Of a stretch of 64,000 nt of DNA, positions 1 through 8,108 are shown piece after piece. Position 1 is the stretch's first letter; each line of letters begins with the position of its first letter. The translations under genes were made by a program, and so were the position numbers. Under the pieces are notes generated by a model that was given only the letters and a program-made list of their open reading frames with translations, was not told the origin of the DNA and ran no database searches. Source of the stretch: Phycisphaerae bacterium (GTDB lineage: Bacteria > Planctomycetota > Phycisphaerae > UBA1845 > UTPLA1); contig JAHBXN010000001.1 in the NCBI GenBank assembly GCA_019636475.1, forward strand, positions 372,001-436,000, written 5' to 3'.

Positions 1-447
1 CTGGTCGGACCCAAGAAGAGCGAGTACCTCGCCCTGATCGCACCCGCCGGAAAGAAGGCGCTCTACCTGGGCTATGTCGTCATCCCGACAGGCATCGGCC
101 GCGGCGTCGGCAACAAGCTGTCGGGCTGGCTTTATCAGGAAGTGTGCGAAAAAGCGAACCTCTCGCTGAAGTATCTCGCCGAGCATACGCCGCTACTTGG
201 CGAGAAGAAATGGGACGGCCGCGCCGCTTCGCTCGAAAAGGTGACTGGCATCAGTCGAACCGACGCGTTCTCAAAGCTGCAGGAGGTGCTGAACGTCAAC
301 TCGGATCAGGCGACCCAACTCCTGTGGGAAACCTATCACCCGCAGTATTACTTCTGGCTGCCATTCGTGGCGGTGGGTGTGGCCGCGGCAATTGCGCTGT
401 TCATCTTCGGACAGATGGCGAAAAGGTGGGCGGACATGAACGCGTAA
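1..447 (+). CDS. MFS transporter, C-terminal part (truncated by window edge)
   Basis: The frame is open from base 1, so this is the last 148 residues of a longer protein whose start lies outside the window. It shows the end of a major-facilitator/POT-like permease: an early hydrophobic stretch (LYLGYVVIPTGIG), a charged middle section of about 80 residues, and one last strongly hydrophobic helix (FWLPFVAVGVAAAIALFIFG) before a short basic tail. The middle section rich in leucine and lysine resembles the cytoplasmic extension of planctomycete MFS proteins, but that is from memory. The gene runs tail-to-tail with the transporter at 484-2007, only 36 bases away. Substrate cannot be told. Confidence 0.7.
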   Translation: MVGPKKSEYLALIAPAGKKALYLGYVVIPTGIGRGVGNKLSGWLYQEVCEKANLSLKYLAEHTPLLGEKKWDGRAASLEKVTGISRTDAFSKLQEVLNVNSDQATQLLWETYHPQYYFWLPFVAVGVAAAIALFIFGQMAKRWADMNA

Positions 448-483
448 TGGCGCGTTTCATCAGCCCAGCCGACCGCTCGATCG

Positions 484-2007
484 TTACTTGACTCCGTGCA
501 TCATGCGCTTCAGCGGTGCAGCGACGATAGTGAGCAGAAGCGCCGAAGCAGCCGTCACGATGCCGATTCCGAGAAAAACCTTGGCAAACCCAAAATGCTC
601 GGTCTTGCCGCCGACATAACCGCCGAGCACATTGCCGAGTGCGGAGGAAAGGAACCAGACACCCATTACGGTGCTGACCATCCTGGCCGGCGCCAGCTTC
701 GTCATCGTCGAAAGCCCGACCGGCGAGAGGCAGAGTTCGCCAGTCGTGTGCAGCATGAATCCAATCACCAGAAACAGGATATTGCAGCGGCCATCGGGTC
801 CGGCCACGATTGCGCCCCAGTAAAGGACCATGAATCCCGCCGCCAGCTGAATCAAACCCATCGCGAACTTCAGCGGACTGGAGGGTTCCATCTTCCGCTT
901 GTTTAGCCAGATCCACAGCCAGGCAAATGGCGCCGCAAACAAAATGATGAATGCGGGATTGATCGAGGCGGTCAGCAGCGAGGCCTTCAACTCGCCGAAC
1001 CAAGGCACCGTTCGATTCACGTGCTCGTCAGTGAAGAGCAAAATGGCGCTGCCGGCCAATTCGAAGAAGGCCCAGAAAAGAATCGAAAAACAACACAGGA
1101 TTATCAACACGATCATTCGGTCCCGCTCTTCATGCGAACTTCTGAACGCCTCCCAGAGCAGGTAAATCAGGATTGGAACCGCCACAATGATCGCAAGAGA
1201 CTGAACAAACTTGGGCTGTGAAATCAGATAGGCCGTCGTCGGAATGAAGATCATCACGCCAATGATGAGGCTCATGACGTTCGGCAAGCCTGCGATGCCG
1301 CGTTCCAGCAGAGCTCCCTCGCGCGGCGGGAGTCCTTTTCCTTCGAGACGCCGGCCACCGGCGAAGAAAATAACCTGACCCAACAACATGCCAACGCCGG
1401 CAAGTATGAACCCCCAATGCCAACCCTTGCTTTCGGCAACTTGTCCTGAAATACCCGCGACCCACGCACCGATGTTTATGCCCATGTAGAAGATGGTGAA
1501 TGCTGAATCGCGTCGCGCATCAGCCTTTTCGTAGAGTGACCCGACGATACTGGAAATGTTCGGCTTGAAGAACCCATTCCCTGCGGCCATCAGGCCAAGT
1601 GATAGAAAGAACAACTGGTTGAGGTATACCGGAGCCTCGCCGCCCTCCGCCGGCAATAATAGCGCGTGCGCTGCGAGGCAGAATTGCGCTGCCGCCATCA
1701 TGATTCCGCCGATCACAATGGCCCGCCGCTGCCCAAGAAGCCGATCGGCGAGCATGCCGCCGACAAATGGCGCGGCGTAAACGAATCCCAGGTAACCGCC
1801 ATAGACCTCGTTTCCGGCCTGCTTGGAGAGAGACAGCGCTTTGGTCATGTAAAGCACGAGAAACGCTCGCATACTGTAGAAGCTGAAGCGTTCCCAAAGC
1901 TCAGTCGAAAACAAAACCGCCAATCCGGACGGATGCCCGAAGAATGAACGATCACGGGGGTCTGCCGCCTCGGTTGCGGCGGAGTAGCTGGGTCCAGACT
2001 GGCTCAT
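484..2007 (-). CDS. POT/PTR2-family peptide MFS transporter
   Basis: A 507-residue membrane protein of the proton-dependent oligopeptide transporter family, which imports di- and tripeptides with protons. The N-terminal family signature is clear: FSTELWERFSFYSMRAFL (the ExxERFxYY-type motif of helix 1) at about residues 32-49, followed by GxLAD-type loop GMLADRLLGQRR and the second PTR2 signature around GNGFFKPNISSIVG. About 12-14 hydrophobic helices are visible. The start at 2007 is preferred over a longer frame to 2091 because AGGGAG lies about 11 nt upstream and the extra 28 residues are not family-like. The one departure from the classical signature is F-S-F-Y-S where many members have F-S-Y-Y-G, so substrate range is uncertain. 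Confidence 0.9.
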   Translation of the reverse strand: MSQSGPSYSAATEAADPRDRSFFGHPSGLAVLFSTELWERFSFYSMRAFLVLYMTKALSLSKQAGNEVYGGYLGFVYAAPFVGGMLADRLLGQRRAIVIGGIMMAAAQFCLAAHALLLPAEGGEAPVYLNQLFFLSLGLMAAGNGFFKPNISSIVGSLYEKADARRDSAFTIFYMGINIGAWVAGISGQVAESKGWHWGFILAGVGMLLGQVIFFAGGRRLEGKGLPPREGALLERGIAGLPNVMSLIIGVMIFIPTTAYLISQPKFVQSLAIIVAVPILIYLLWEAFRSSHEERDRMIVLIILCCFSILFWAFFELAGSAILLFTDEHVNRTVPWFGELKASLLTASINPAFIILFAAPFAWLWIWLNKRKMEPSSPLKFAMGLIQLAAGFMVLYWGAIVAGPDGRCNILFLVIGFMLHTTGELCLSPVGLSTMTKLAPARMVSTVMGVWFLSSALGNVLGGYVGGKTEHFGFAKVFLGIGIVTAASALLLTIVAAPLKRMMHGVK

Positions 2008-2237
2008 CTTCTCGTTATCTCCCTGCGACTTGGATCCATTCGTCGCGTTTCTGATATATGCGGCAGATGCTGGAACCTGCCGGGCAAACACAGCTCACCT
2101 TGTTACCGACGGGAAAGGCGGAGCATATTGATTTGCAACTCAAAATGCGAGCGGAAACCCTGTCGAGGCTCGCCCGATAACTTCACCGAATCGATGCGAG
2201 CGTACAGTATCACCCTATCTTGAGCCGTTATTAGGGT

Positions 2238-2543
2238 ATGAAACGATCTGATTGGCCTGAATATCGAAGCGCGGATTCCAGAGTGAGCCCGGATTCGACG
2301 GAGAATCGCGAAACGATTCCCGTCCCAACACCGGATCAGGATGCGGCCCCCTCGCCGATTTCATTCTGGCGACGAATCGCAACGCTGGCCGCCTTGCTGG
2401 TCCTGGGCATCACCCCATTCGCGCAGGCCCAGTTGGACCCGCCGAACTACCCGTCTGTCTGTCCGCCGCTCACCAGTCTGGCGAATCCGACGCTGTTCGA
2501 TTTGTTGTGGGGAACGACTCCGATCCGCTTTCCGTATCAGTAG
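2238..2543 (+). CDS. Small hypothetical secreted or membrane-anchored protein
   Basis: A 101-residue frame I do not recognise. The first 43 residues are charged and polar; then comes a signal-like hydrophobic segment (IATLAALLVLGITPFAQAQ) with an AQA-type cleavage site, leaving about 35 residues rich in proline. An N-terminal extension this long before a signal helix is unusual, so the true start may be downstream or the helix may be an anchor. Upstream, the inverted pair ACCCTA (2212-2217) and TAGGGT (2232-2237) sits directly before the ATG and could be an operator or leader hairpin. A weak hairpin follows the stop. It may be real but has little support. Confidence 0.4.
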   Translation: MKRSDWPEYRSADSRVSPDSTENRETIPVPTPDQDAAPSPISFWRRIATLAALLVLGITPFAQAQLDPPNYPSVCPPLTSLANPTLFDLLWGTTPIRFPYQ

Positions 2544-2583
2544 GCGCGGCAGTACGCGACTGGGCCTCGGTGCGCCTCATTGC

Positions 2584-2610
2584 GAAAACGGCTTCACTTT
2601 GAGCGTTTTC
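2584..2610 (+). terminator. Possible weak intrinsic terminator
   Basis: GAAAACG (2584-2590) pairs with CGTTTTC (2604-2610); allowing one bulged G, the stem extends by a further GCT/AGC pair. It lies about 40 bases after the stop of the small gene at 2238-2543. There is no clean run of T after it. Confidence 0.3.
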
Positions 2611-2670
2611 ATCACTTTAGACCGCCGGACTTGTTGATCGCCGCGAGAATAAGATCGCGGCCGTCCTGGG

Positions 2671-3285
2671 TTATTCGCGCAGATTTTTACCGTCGGCATC
2701 CTTCATTCCGCCGCAAAGGCAGATGATGCCTTCAATGAATCCCCACAGACCAACGAATCCGCAGCTATAGCCGACCGTCAGGCCGCCACCGATTACCGAC
2801 AGAAACAGCATCAGCAGCCCAACCCCCGTATATCCCAGATAGAATCGGTGAATGCCGAATCCCCCGAAAAAAATGCCGAGCAGTCCGGCGGCGATCCTGC
2901 TTCGGGTGCCGAAATTGGCATCGTGGACTGAACCCGCAGTTCGAGCCTGCGCAAAATTTGTCGGCGGCATGGGCGGCAAAGGCGGATACGGTGCAGGTTT
3001 GATGGGGCCGGCCGGCGCACCCGGCCGCGTCATCGTCGGCTTTTCATCGAATCCGGACGGCTGGCCGCGCTCAATCGCGACACCGGCTCCACCCATGCTG
3101 CGGCGAAGCTCGACGGCAATGGCGGTAATCTCCGAGGCGGACAATTGACGTTCAGTTCCGCGTTCAACCAGCAAGGTCGATTCGATGATGCGCCCTTCCC
3201 GGGTCCACTGGACCAGAGTATCGATATCCGCCGGCCCGTACCGACTGCCATCCTGGGCAATTACGAAGTAGTAAACCACGGTCAT
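2671..3285 (-). CDS. GYF-like plus TM2 domain membrane protein
   Basis: A 204-residue protein. Residues 1-60 (VYYFVIAQDGSRYGPADIDTL, then GRI..STLLVERGTER) match the GYF_2-type domain that often sits at the start of planctomycete membrane proteins. A proline-rich linker follows (PAPYPPLPPMPP). The C-terminal 75 residues are a TM2 domain: SRIAAGLLGIFFGGFGIHRFYLG, the G-x-HRFY-x-G turn, and a second helix. TM2 proteins are inner-membrane proteins of unknown role. GTG at 3288 directly precedes ATG at 3285; the ATG is chosen because GCAGG lies about 8 nt upstream. A TATAAT-type -10 lies upstream at 3372-3377. Confidence 0.85.
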   Translation of the reverse strand: MTVVYYFVIAQDGSRYGPADIDTLVQWTREGRIIESTLLVERGTERQLSASEITAIAVELRRSMGGAGVAIERGQPSGFDEKPTMTRPGAPAGPIKPAPYPPLPPMPPTNFAQARTAGSVHDANFGTRSRIAAGLLGIFFGGFGIHRFYLGYTGVGLLMLFLSVIGGGLTVGYSCGFVGLWGFIEGIICLCGGMKDADGKNLRE

Positions 3286-3371
3286 CACCCTCGCCTGCGG
3301 AACGACCGGTCGCCGTGCTGATCCAGGATGCGATCCGGCCCACTACAGGAATTCACCCACATCGCAGAGAT

Positions 3372-3377
3372 ATTATA
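3372..3377 (-). promoter_or_regulatory. Candidate -10 element (TATAAT) for the TM2 gene
   Basis: Minus-strand TATAAT, preceded by GCG, 87 bases upstream of the TM2 gene start. No good -35 hexamer is present at 16-18 bases. The CG-TATAAT context recurs elsewhere in this window. The rest of the gap 3286-3570 shows nothing else I can name. Confidence 0.35.
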
Positions 3378-3570
3378 CGCTGCAGGGTCGAATATTGATT
3401 ACAAAAAGAATGGCACTTTGGAGGCGGGACGCATCCAAGCAGCTGGAGCCGAAACTCCACAGGAATCCAACTACGCGAATTGAGATAGGCTGGTGAACCG
3501 AGCGTGCGCCGAACGCAAAATCCGCGCTTCATGAAAGCCGGCAACAAATTCACAAGTGGGAAGGCGCGGC

Positions 3571-5142
3571 TTATTCGGTTTTCGCCGGCGCCTTGCCTGA
3601 CGACTCGTCCGGCGTCGTCGGCTTGTCCTCCAAGGGAGGCGGCGCTATGTCAATCGAATTCTTCCCGGCGGACTCGCCGAGCGTGCCGCCCGCATTTTCA
3701 GCGGGTGGCGTCAAATCCGTCAGGCTCGCGGCGACGGCGATGGGAATTCGCGCCGCCATGCTGTAGCGCTGCCCCGACGTGCGAATTCCGACCGTTCGCC
3801 CCACCATATACTCCGGATTTTCCGAGATGTCACGAGGAATATCGATGTAGGCGATCGTCGTCTGGCGTTTGACATCGACAAGCCGATATCGCCGCTTCTC
3901 CGGGGCGAAGGCGTAGCTCTTTCGCAATTCACCGACAAAATCAAACTTCTCGGTGACCTTTTCGGCCCGCGCCCGCATGATCTGCATTCGCTCGCTCGTC
4001 ATGCGCGCCTTGAAAGCGTCGATGTCGCTTGACCTGGCAACCGCAGACGCCCGAGCCTTGCGCACATCGGACATGGTCTGCAACTGAGAAACGCGAATTT
4101 TTGCATATTCAGACGGAACGCGTTCATCGGACTGATTGGCTATTTCCCCATAGCGGTGAACGAGCGAATCCAGATCGCGCTCCTCCAAGGGCAGTAGCAT
4201 CGTCGCATGGAGATCACTCTCGACTGCGGTGAGCAATGCCTGATATCGTCCGGACGTCTTGTTCATCGGAGCCGCAGGGACATCCCGCCGGGGCCGCTCG
4301 TCCTTCGGCTCCTTCAATGCCTGAATGCTTCGATCGGTCTCGATCGGCGGAAGTTCATCAACCATCGCGTCATCGTCATTCACGGAAGGCTCCGCACCCT
4401 CCATGCCCTCCGATTCCTCCTCTTCTTCGGCCGCAGGCTCATTCATTCGGCTGAGATTCGGCTCGTCGACCGGCGCGTTGGAAGGCGCCGGGCTGACGCC
4501 ACCGGGCGTCGCGGTGGAAGCGGAGGAATTCCGAACGGGCGCTGCAGTGTTTCGCGCCGCGGCCTCCGGCGCCGGGGTCTGCTCCAGACCGGCCAGATAG
4601 CGTTCCGCCAGCCCGGTTCGCAGATCATTGGCGACCGGCCGCACGAAATCCGTACTGATATAGAGCTTGGCTCCAGCCGGTGGATAAATCTTAAAAAAGC
4701 CGTCCACTTCGCCGATGATTTCGACGCGAGTTCCTCGCGTCAGTGCGATCTGATTGGTGGATTTGCTTGCCGCCAACTCGCTGCCGGCTCTGGCAAAAAT
4801 CCGTTCCTTCTTGACCGTACCGCGATTGGACATGCCCTCTCGATCAACGTCCGCGGTATCCACATAGCTGAAGCTGCCTCGCGGCGGCGCGATCTCATAC
4901 CAGCCGTCGCGCACGCCGAGCACCAGCAGGCGATCACCGGTATTGACCTTGGTGGTCGCGTAGAAATTTGTTCCGGGGCCTGAGCGAACCCGTACGTTGG
5001 TGCCGGAGACCTCTCCCTCCCAGGGGAAGGCGGTCCTTGGTGCCGCACTCGCGGCACTGCCCGACGTCCCGGTCTGAGCGAAAAGGTCCTGGGTGGAGAC
5101 AAACACGAGCACCGCGGCGGCGATCCAACGTGCTCTTGACAT
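3571..5142 (-). CDS. Secreted SH3b-domain protein of unknown function
   Basis: A 523-residue protein with a clear signal peptide (MSRARWIAAAVLVFVSTQDLFAQ). Two bacterial SH3 domains follow: residues about 45-95 (NVRVRSGPGTNFYATTKV...GWYEIAPP) and about 110-165 (RIFARAGSELA...GFFKIYPPAGAKLYIS). Residues 185-290 are a low-complexity, acidic and Pro/Ala/Ser-rich linker; after that comes a helical region and a beta-rich end with VDVKRQTTIAYIDIP. SH3b domains usually bind cell-wall or protein ligands in the periplasm. AGGGAGGT sits 6-13 nt before the ATG. A strong sigma-70-like promoter with an inverted repeat lies upstream (5188-5242). No catalytic domain was recognised, so it is probably a wall-binding or scaffold protein. 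Confidence 0.8.
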   Translation of the reverse strand: MSRARWIAAAVLVFVSTQDLFAQTGTSGSAASAAPRTAFPWEGEVSGTNVRVRSGPGTNFYATTKVNTGDRLLVLGVRDGWYEIAPPRGSFSYVDTADVDREGMSNRGTVKKERIFARAGSELAASKSTNQIALTRGTRVEIIGEVDGFFKIYPPAGAKLYISTDFVRPVANDLRTGLAERYLAGLEQTPAPEAAARNTAAPVRNSSASTATPGGVSPAPSNAPVDEPNLSRMNEPAAEEEEESEGMEGAEPSVNDDDAMVDELPPIETDRSIQALKEPKDERPRRDVPAAPMNKTSGRYQALLTAVESDLHATMLLPLEERDLDSLVHRYGEIANQSDERVPSEYAKIRVSQLQTMSDVRKARASAVARSSDIDAFKARMTSERMQIMRARAEKVTEKFDFVGELRKSYAFAPEKRRYRLVDVKRQTTIAYIDIPRDISENPEYMVGRTVGIRTSGQRYSMAARIPIAVAASLTDLTPPAENAGGTLGESAGKNSIDIAPPPLEDKPTTPDESSGKAPAKTE

Positions 5143-5187
5143 GAGGTACCTCCCTGTAATGCGAGCGCACCGTAGCGCGCGGAATGG

Positions 5188-5207
5188 GTTAAGCAGTCCC
5201 GCTTAAC
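5188..5207. promoter_or_regulatory. Perfect inverted repeat at the SH3-gene start of transcription
   Basis: GTTAAGC (5188-5194), a 6-base spacer, GCTTAAC (5201-5207). It lies immediately downstream of the -10 of the promoter at 5214-5242, about where transcription should begin, so it may be a repressor operator or a 5'-leader hairpin. Confidence 0.45.
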
Positions 5208-5213
5208 GTCCTC

Positions 5214-5242
5214 AAAATATGTCGCATACTCCACATTGTCAA
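5214..5242 (-). promoter_or_regulatory. Sigma-70-type promoter of the SH3 protein gene
   Basis: Minus strand: -35 TTGACA (5237-5242, perfect consensus), 17-base spacer, -10 TATTTT (5214-5219, 4 of 6). The expected transcription start near 5207 leaves a leader of about 65 bases to the ATG at 5142. Confidence 0.55.
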
Positions 5243-5432
5243 CCGGGAACACCGATTCTCACCGAGAAAACGACGTGACGACAATTCACAGAATCTGCTC
5301 GCATGCGCCGTCGATCGCCAGCGCTTGATAGATTTCGAGATGCGGCAATCACTCACACGGCGGAAGCCGTTCTCGGTCTCGCCGTGCCGCGTTAGGATGA
5401 AGACCGAGCACCACGCTCGCCCAACGGACAGA

Positions 5433-6134
5433 ATGTGCATGCTGCTGATTGCCGCCCGACACGCCGAATCAATTGCCAACGTTGACCGCTCCGCCGGGCT
5501 GAATTCGCTGCTCAGCCCGCTCGGTCGGCAGCAGGCGACCGCATTGTGCGAGCGAATCCGCAGCCAGAGGCTTTCGGCGATCTACTGCAGTCCGTTTGCT
5601 CGTTGCATCGAGACGGCCGCGCCGATTGCCGAGGCTCTCGACATGCCGATCCGCATTCGGCCAGACCTCGCGGAGTTCCATCACCTTCAACCCGGCACGG
5701 TCACGGACGCCGGACTGCCGCTACCCGAGGAGTTGCTCGCATCTGACTCACGACTCATTCGCTGTCCGGACTGGCCCGGCGAGTTGGAATGGACCCCGAT
5801 CGATGAAAGCCACGAGAATCTCATCCTTCGAATCAGGCGGTTGGCCGGCTATCTGAAAACACGCTGGCAGGCCCCCGGAGACGTCGTCCTGGTCATCAGC
5901 CACGGAAGTCCCATCGCCCGACTAATCGATGCTTGGCTCTCGCCCTCACCAGGGCCGTCCTTTCGATTCATCATCGACAACGCCGGTTTAAGCGCGCTCC
6001 GCTTTCACCAGGAAATCAGCTCCCTGATCTGCCTGAATGAATGCTCGCATCTTGTCGGATTGCCGGTTGCCGCCGCATCCAATTTCGCTCCCGGCGGGAT
6101 CCCCAAGGCCATTCCGCCAAGCGATTACTGGTGA
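5433..6134 (+). CDS. Histidine phosphatase family protein (phosphoglycerate-mutase fold)
   Basis: A 233-residue cytoplasmic protein of the histidine phosphatase superfamily. The catalytic RHG-type motif appears as LLIAARHAESIAN near the start, with Ala-Glu where RHG-E is usual. Later landmarks fit: SPLGRQQA, then IYCSPFARCIETAAPIAE (the second arginine), and the C-terminal VLVISHGSPIARLID with the second histidine. Such enzymes transfer or hydrolyse phosphate through a phospho-histidine; the substrate cannot be told. The start at 5433 (GGACAG 8 nt upstream; a second ATG is two codons later) puts the RHG motif near residue 9 as in the family. The 290-base gap before it holds the divergent promoter of the SH3 gene. 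Confidence 0.8.
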   Translation: MCMLLIAARHAESIANVDRSAGLNSLLSPLGRQQATALCERIRSQRLSAIYCSPFARCIETAAPIAEALDMPIRIRPDLAEFHHLQPGTVTDAGLPLPEELLASDSRLIRCPDWPGELEWTPIDESHENLILRIRRLAGYLKTRWQAPGDVVLVISHGSPIARLIDAWLSPSPGPSFRFIIDNAGLSALRFHQEISSLICLNECSHLVGLPVAAASNFAPGGIPKAIPPSDYW

Positions 6135-6324
6135 AGACCGATCCGCCAGGGTGCGAGGTGCGCCCCGCCCCGCCTGCCACTTGGAAGAAACTCACTCAAT
6201 TCCGCACTTTGTGAATCGGACGTATGATGTCAGTCCGGTCTGCGGCCGGCATGCGGCGTAGCCGGTGCATCTGATCGGTGCAGTCGAAACCCGCGATAAT
6301 ACGAACTTCCAGGAGCAGTTCGGC

Positions 6325-7170
6325 ATGACTCAGCTTGGCGAATTCCCACGAACCCCACCGGTCGATATCGGCCCGTTTCAAATTGGGCGGAACCGGCCGC
6401 TTGCGTTGCTTGCGGGCCCCTGCGTGATCGAATCGACGGAGCATTGCCTGCGCGTGGGCGAAGCGGCCGCCAGCATCTGCCGCTCGCTTGGAATCCATTA
6501 CGTATTCAAGTGCAGCTTCGACAAGGCAAATCGAACCAGCGTCGGTGGATTCCGCGGTCCGGGCCTCGAATCGGGACTCGCCACGCTGGCCACGGTAGGT
6601 CGAAAGCTCGGCGTGCCGGTCGTGACGGATGTACACCTGCCCGAACAGTGCGCTGCCGTCGGTGAAGTATGTGACATCGTTCAGATTCCGGCTTTTCTGT
6701 GTCGGCAGACCGATCTGCTTGAAGCGGCTGCGAAGACGGGCAAATCGGTCAATGTCAAGAAAGGCCAGTTCATGTCGCCTGAGCAGATGAAGGAAGCCGT
6801 GAACAAGGTGCGGCATTTCGGCAACGACCGCGTCCTACTGACCGATCGCGGAACATTCTTCGGCTATGCCAGGCTGGTCAACGACATGACCTGCATTCCG
6901 ATCATGCAGGGCTTCGCCCCCGTCGTGTTTGATGCCACGCACAGTTGTCAAATTCCGGGCGGGCTTGGCAACCAATCCGACGGTCTGCGACAGTATGTCC
7001 CGGTGCTGGCACGCGCTGCGGTGGCTGCCGGCGCGGACGCGCTGTTCATTGAAATTCACGATACGCCGGACGCCGCGAAATCGGATGCGAAGACCGTGTT
7101 TCCGGTGGATCAGTTGGAACGACTGCTGCGATCCTGCGTGAAGATACGCGAAGCGATCTGCAATCACTGA
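6325..7170 (+). CDS. kdsA: 3-deoxy-8-phosphooctulonate synthase (KDO-8-phosphate synthase)
   Basis: A 281-residue TIM-barrel enzyme that condenses arabinose-5-phosphate with phosphoenolpyruvate to KDO-8-P, the first committed step to the KDO of lipopolysaccharide. Family motifs are intact: LLAGPCVIES, FKCSFDKANRTS, VVTDVH, QIPAFLCRQTDLL, VNVKKGQF, FDATHS, GGLG. It carries Cys33 in GPC, where the E. coli enzyme has Asn. It also has the His of DATHS, the Glu of FIEIHD and the Asp of KSDAKT, which are the four ligands of the metal-dependent class typified by Aquifex. AGGAG 9 nt before 6325 decides this start over the GTG at 6265. Its presence implies an LPS outer membrane. Confidence 0.96.
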   Translation: MTQLGEFPRTPPVDIGPFQIGRNRPLALLAGPCVIESTEHCLRVGEAAASICRSLGIHYVFKCSFDKANRTSVGGFRGPGLESGLATLATVGRKLGVPVVTDVHLPEQCAAVGEVCDIVQIPAFLCRQTDLLEAAAKTGKSVNVKKGQFMSPEQMKEAVNKVRHFGNDRVLLTDRGTFFGYARLVNDMTCIPIMQGFAPVVFDATHSCQIPGGLGNQSDGLRQYVPVLARAAVAAGADALFIEIHDTPDAAKSDAKTVFPVDQLERLLRSCVKIREAICNH

Positions 7171-7242
7171 CTACGGCCGGCACGCGAGCCGCTTTCGACC
7201 AAATATTCGATTCGAATCCATCCGACCAACCTGAAAATCGCG

Positions 7243-7968
7243 ATGAGCAAGTTACCGTCACTCACTATTTTCTTCCCGTTCTACAACGAGGAGGCCAATA
7301 TCGAGCGGGTGGTGCGCGCCGCGGTCGCAGCGGCTCCCCGTTTCGCGGATCAGTTCGAAGTGATCATGGTGAACGACGGCAGTCGCGATCGCACCGGCGA
7401 GATCGCGGACCGACTCGATCGAGAGATTCCGAATTGCCGGGCAGCCCACAACCGCCCGAATCAGGGCTACGGCGGCGCGGTCAAGCGCGGCTTCAAGGAA
7501 GCTCGGATGGAGTACATCTTCTTCACCGACGGCGACGGCCAATTCGATATCAACGAGTTGCCGAAACTTGTTCAATTGCTCGACCATTGCGACATGGCGG
7601 TGGGATATCGAATCAAGCGAGCGGATCCCTTCGTTCGACGGCTGAATGCCTTTTGCTGGGGCGCGCTCGTGCGGCTGCTGTTCCATATCCGCGTGCGCGA
7701 TATCGATTGTGCTTTCAAACTCATTCCCCGGTCATTCATGGATTCCATCGAACTCTGGAGTGATGGCGCGCTGATCAGCACCGAATTGCTCGCGAAAGCC
7801 ACCTACCGGGGATTGCGGATCCGGGAGGTGGGAGTCAACCACTACCCTCGCGAAGCCGGCGTCCAGACCGGCGCCAAGCTCAGGGTGATCTTCAAGGCAT
7901 TTGTCGAGCTATTCCGACTTCGGACGCGGATTCGCTCAACGAAAAAAGGGACGCCTACCGGCGTCTGA
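7243..7968 (+). CDS. Family 2 glycosyltransferase (DPM1-like, cytoplasmic)
   Basis: A 241-residue GT-A enzyme. It shows the GT2 opening LTIFFPFYNEEANIERVV, the nucleotide motif VIMVNDGSRDRTGEI, a GYGGAVKRGFKEA segment typical of dolichyl/polyprenyl-phosphate sugar synthases, and the metal-binding FFTDGDGQFD (DxD). It ends without the C-terminal membrane helices found in many relatives, so it is probably soluble or peripheral. The likely job is to move a sugar from a nucleotide donor to a polyprenyl phosphate or glycan. It sits between kdsA and the carbamoyltransferase cassette on the same strand. Its 3' end contains the hairpin at 7943-7965. Confidence 0.88.
   Translation: MSKLPSLTIFFPFYNEEANIERVVRAAVAAAPRFADQFEVIMVNDGSRDRTGEIADRLDREIPNCRAAHNRPNQGYGGAVKRGFKEARMEYIFFTDGDGQFDINELPKLVQLLDHCDMAVGYRIKRADPFVRRLNAFCWGALVRLLFHIRVRDIDCAFKLIPRSFMDSIELWSDGALISTELLAKATYRGLRIREVGVNHYPREAGVQTGAKLRVIFKAFVELFRLRTRIRSTKKGTPTGV
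7942..7965 (-). terminator. Intrinsic terminator facing the minus strand, inside the GT2 gene end
   Basis: GACGCC (7950-7955), TACC, GGCGTC (7960-7965), with AAAAAA at 7942-7947 on the plus strand. Read on the minus strand this is a perfect 6-bp GC stem followed by CC and a T run, the classic intrinsic terminator. No minus-strand gene ends here, so it would stop antisense transcription. Confidence 0.4.
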
Positions 7969-8108
7969 CGGCCATATCGGGCCTTGCGACGCCGTCGCCG
8001 GAACGAACCAAACACTGGCCCTCGAGCCTGCCGAAAGGTAGAATAGCTCGGCTTGTCAGTCGTTCAACAAGTTGTAGAAAACAGCCCCCGAACAGGGTGT
8101 CCGACGCG

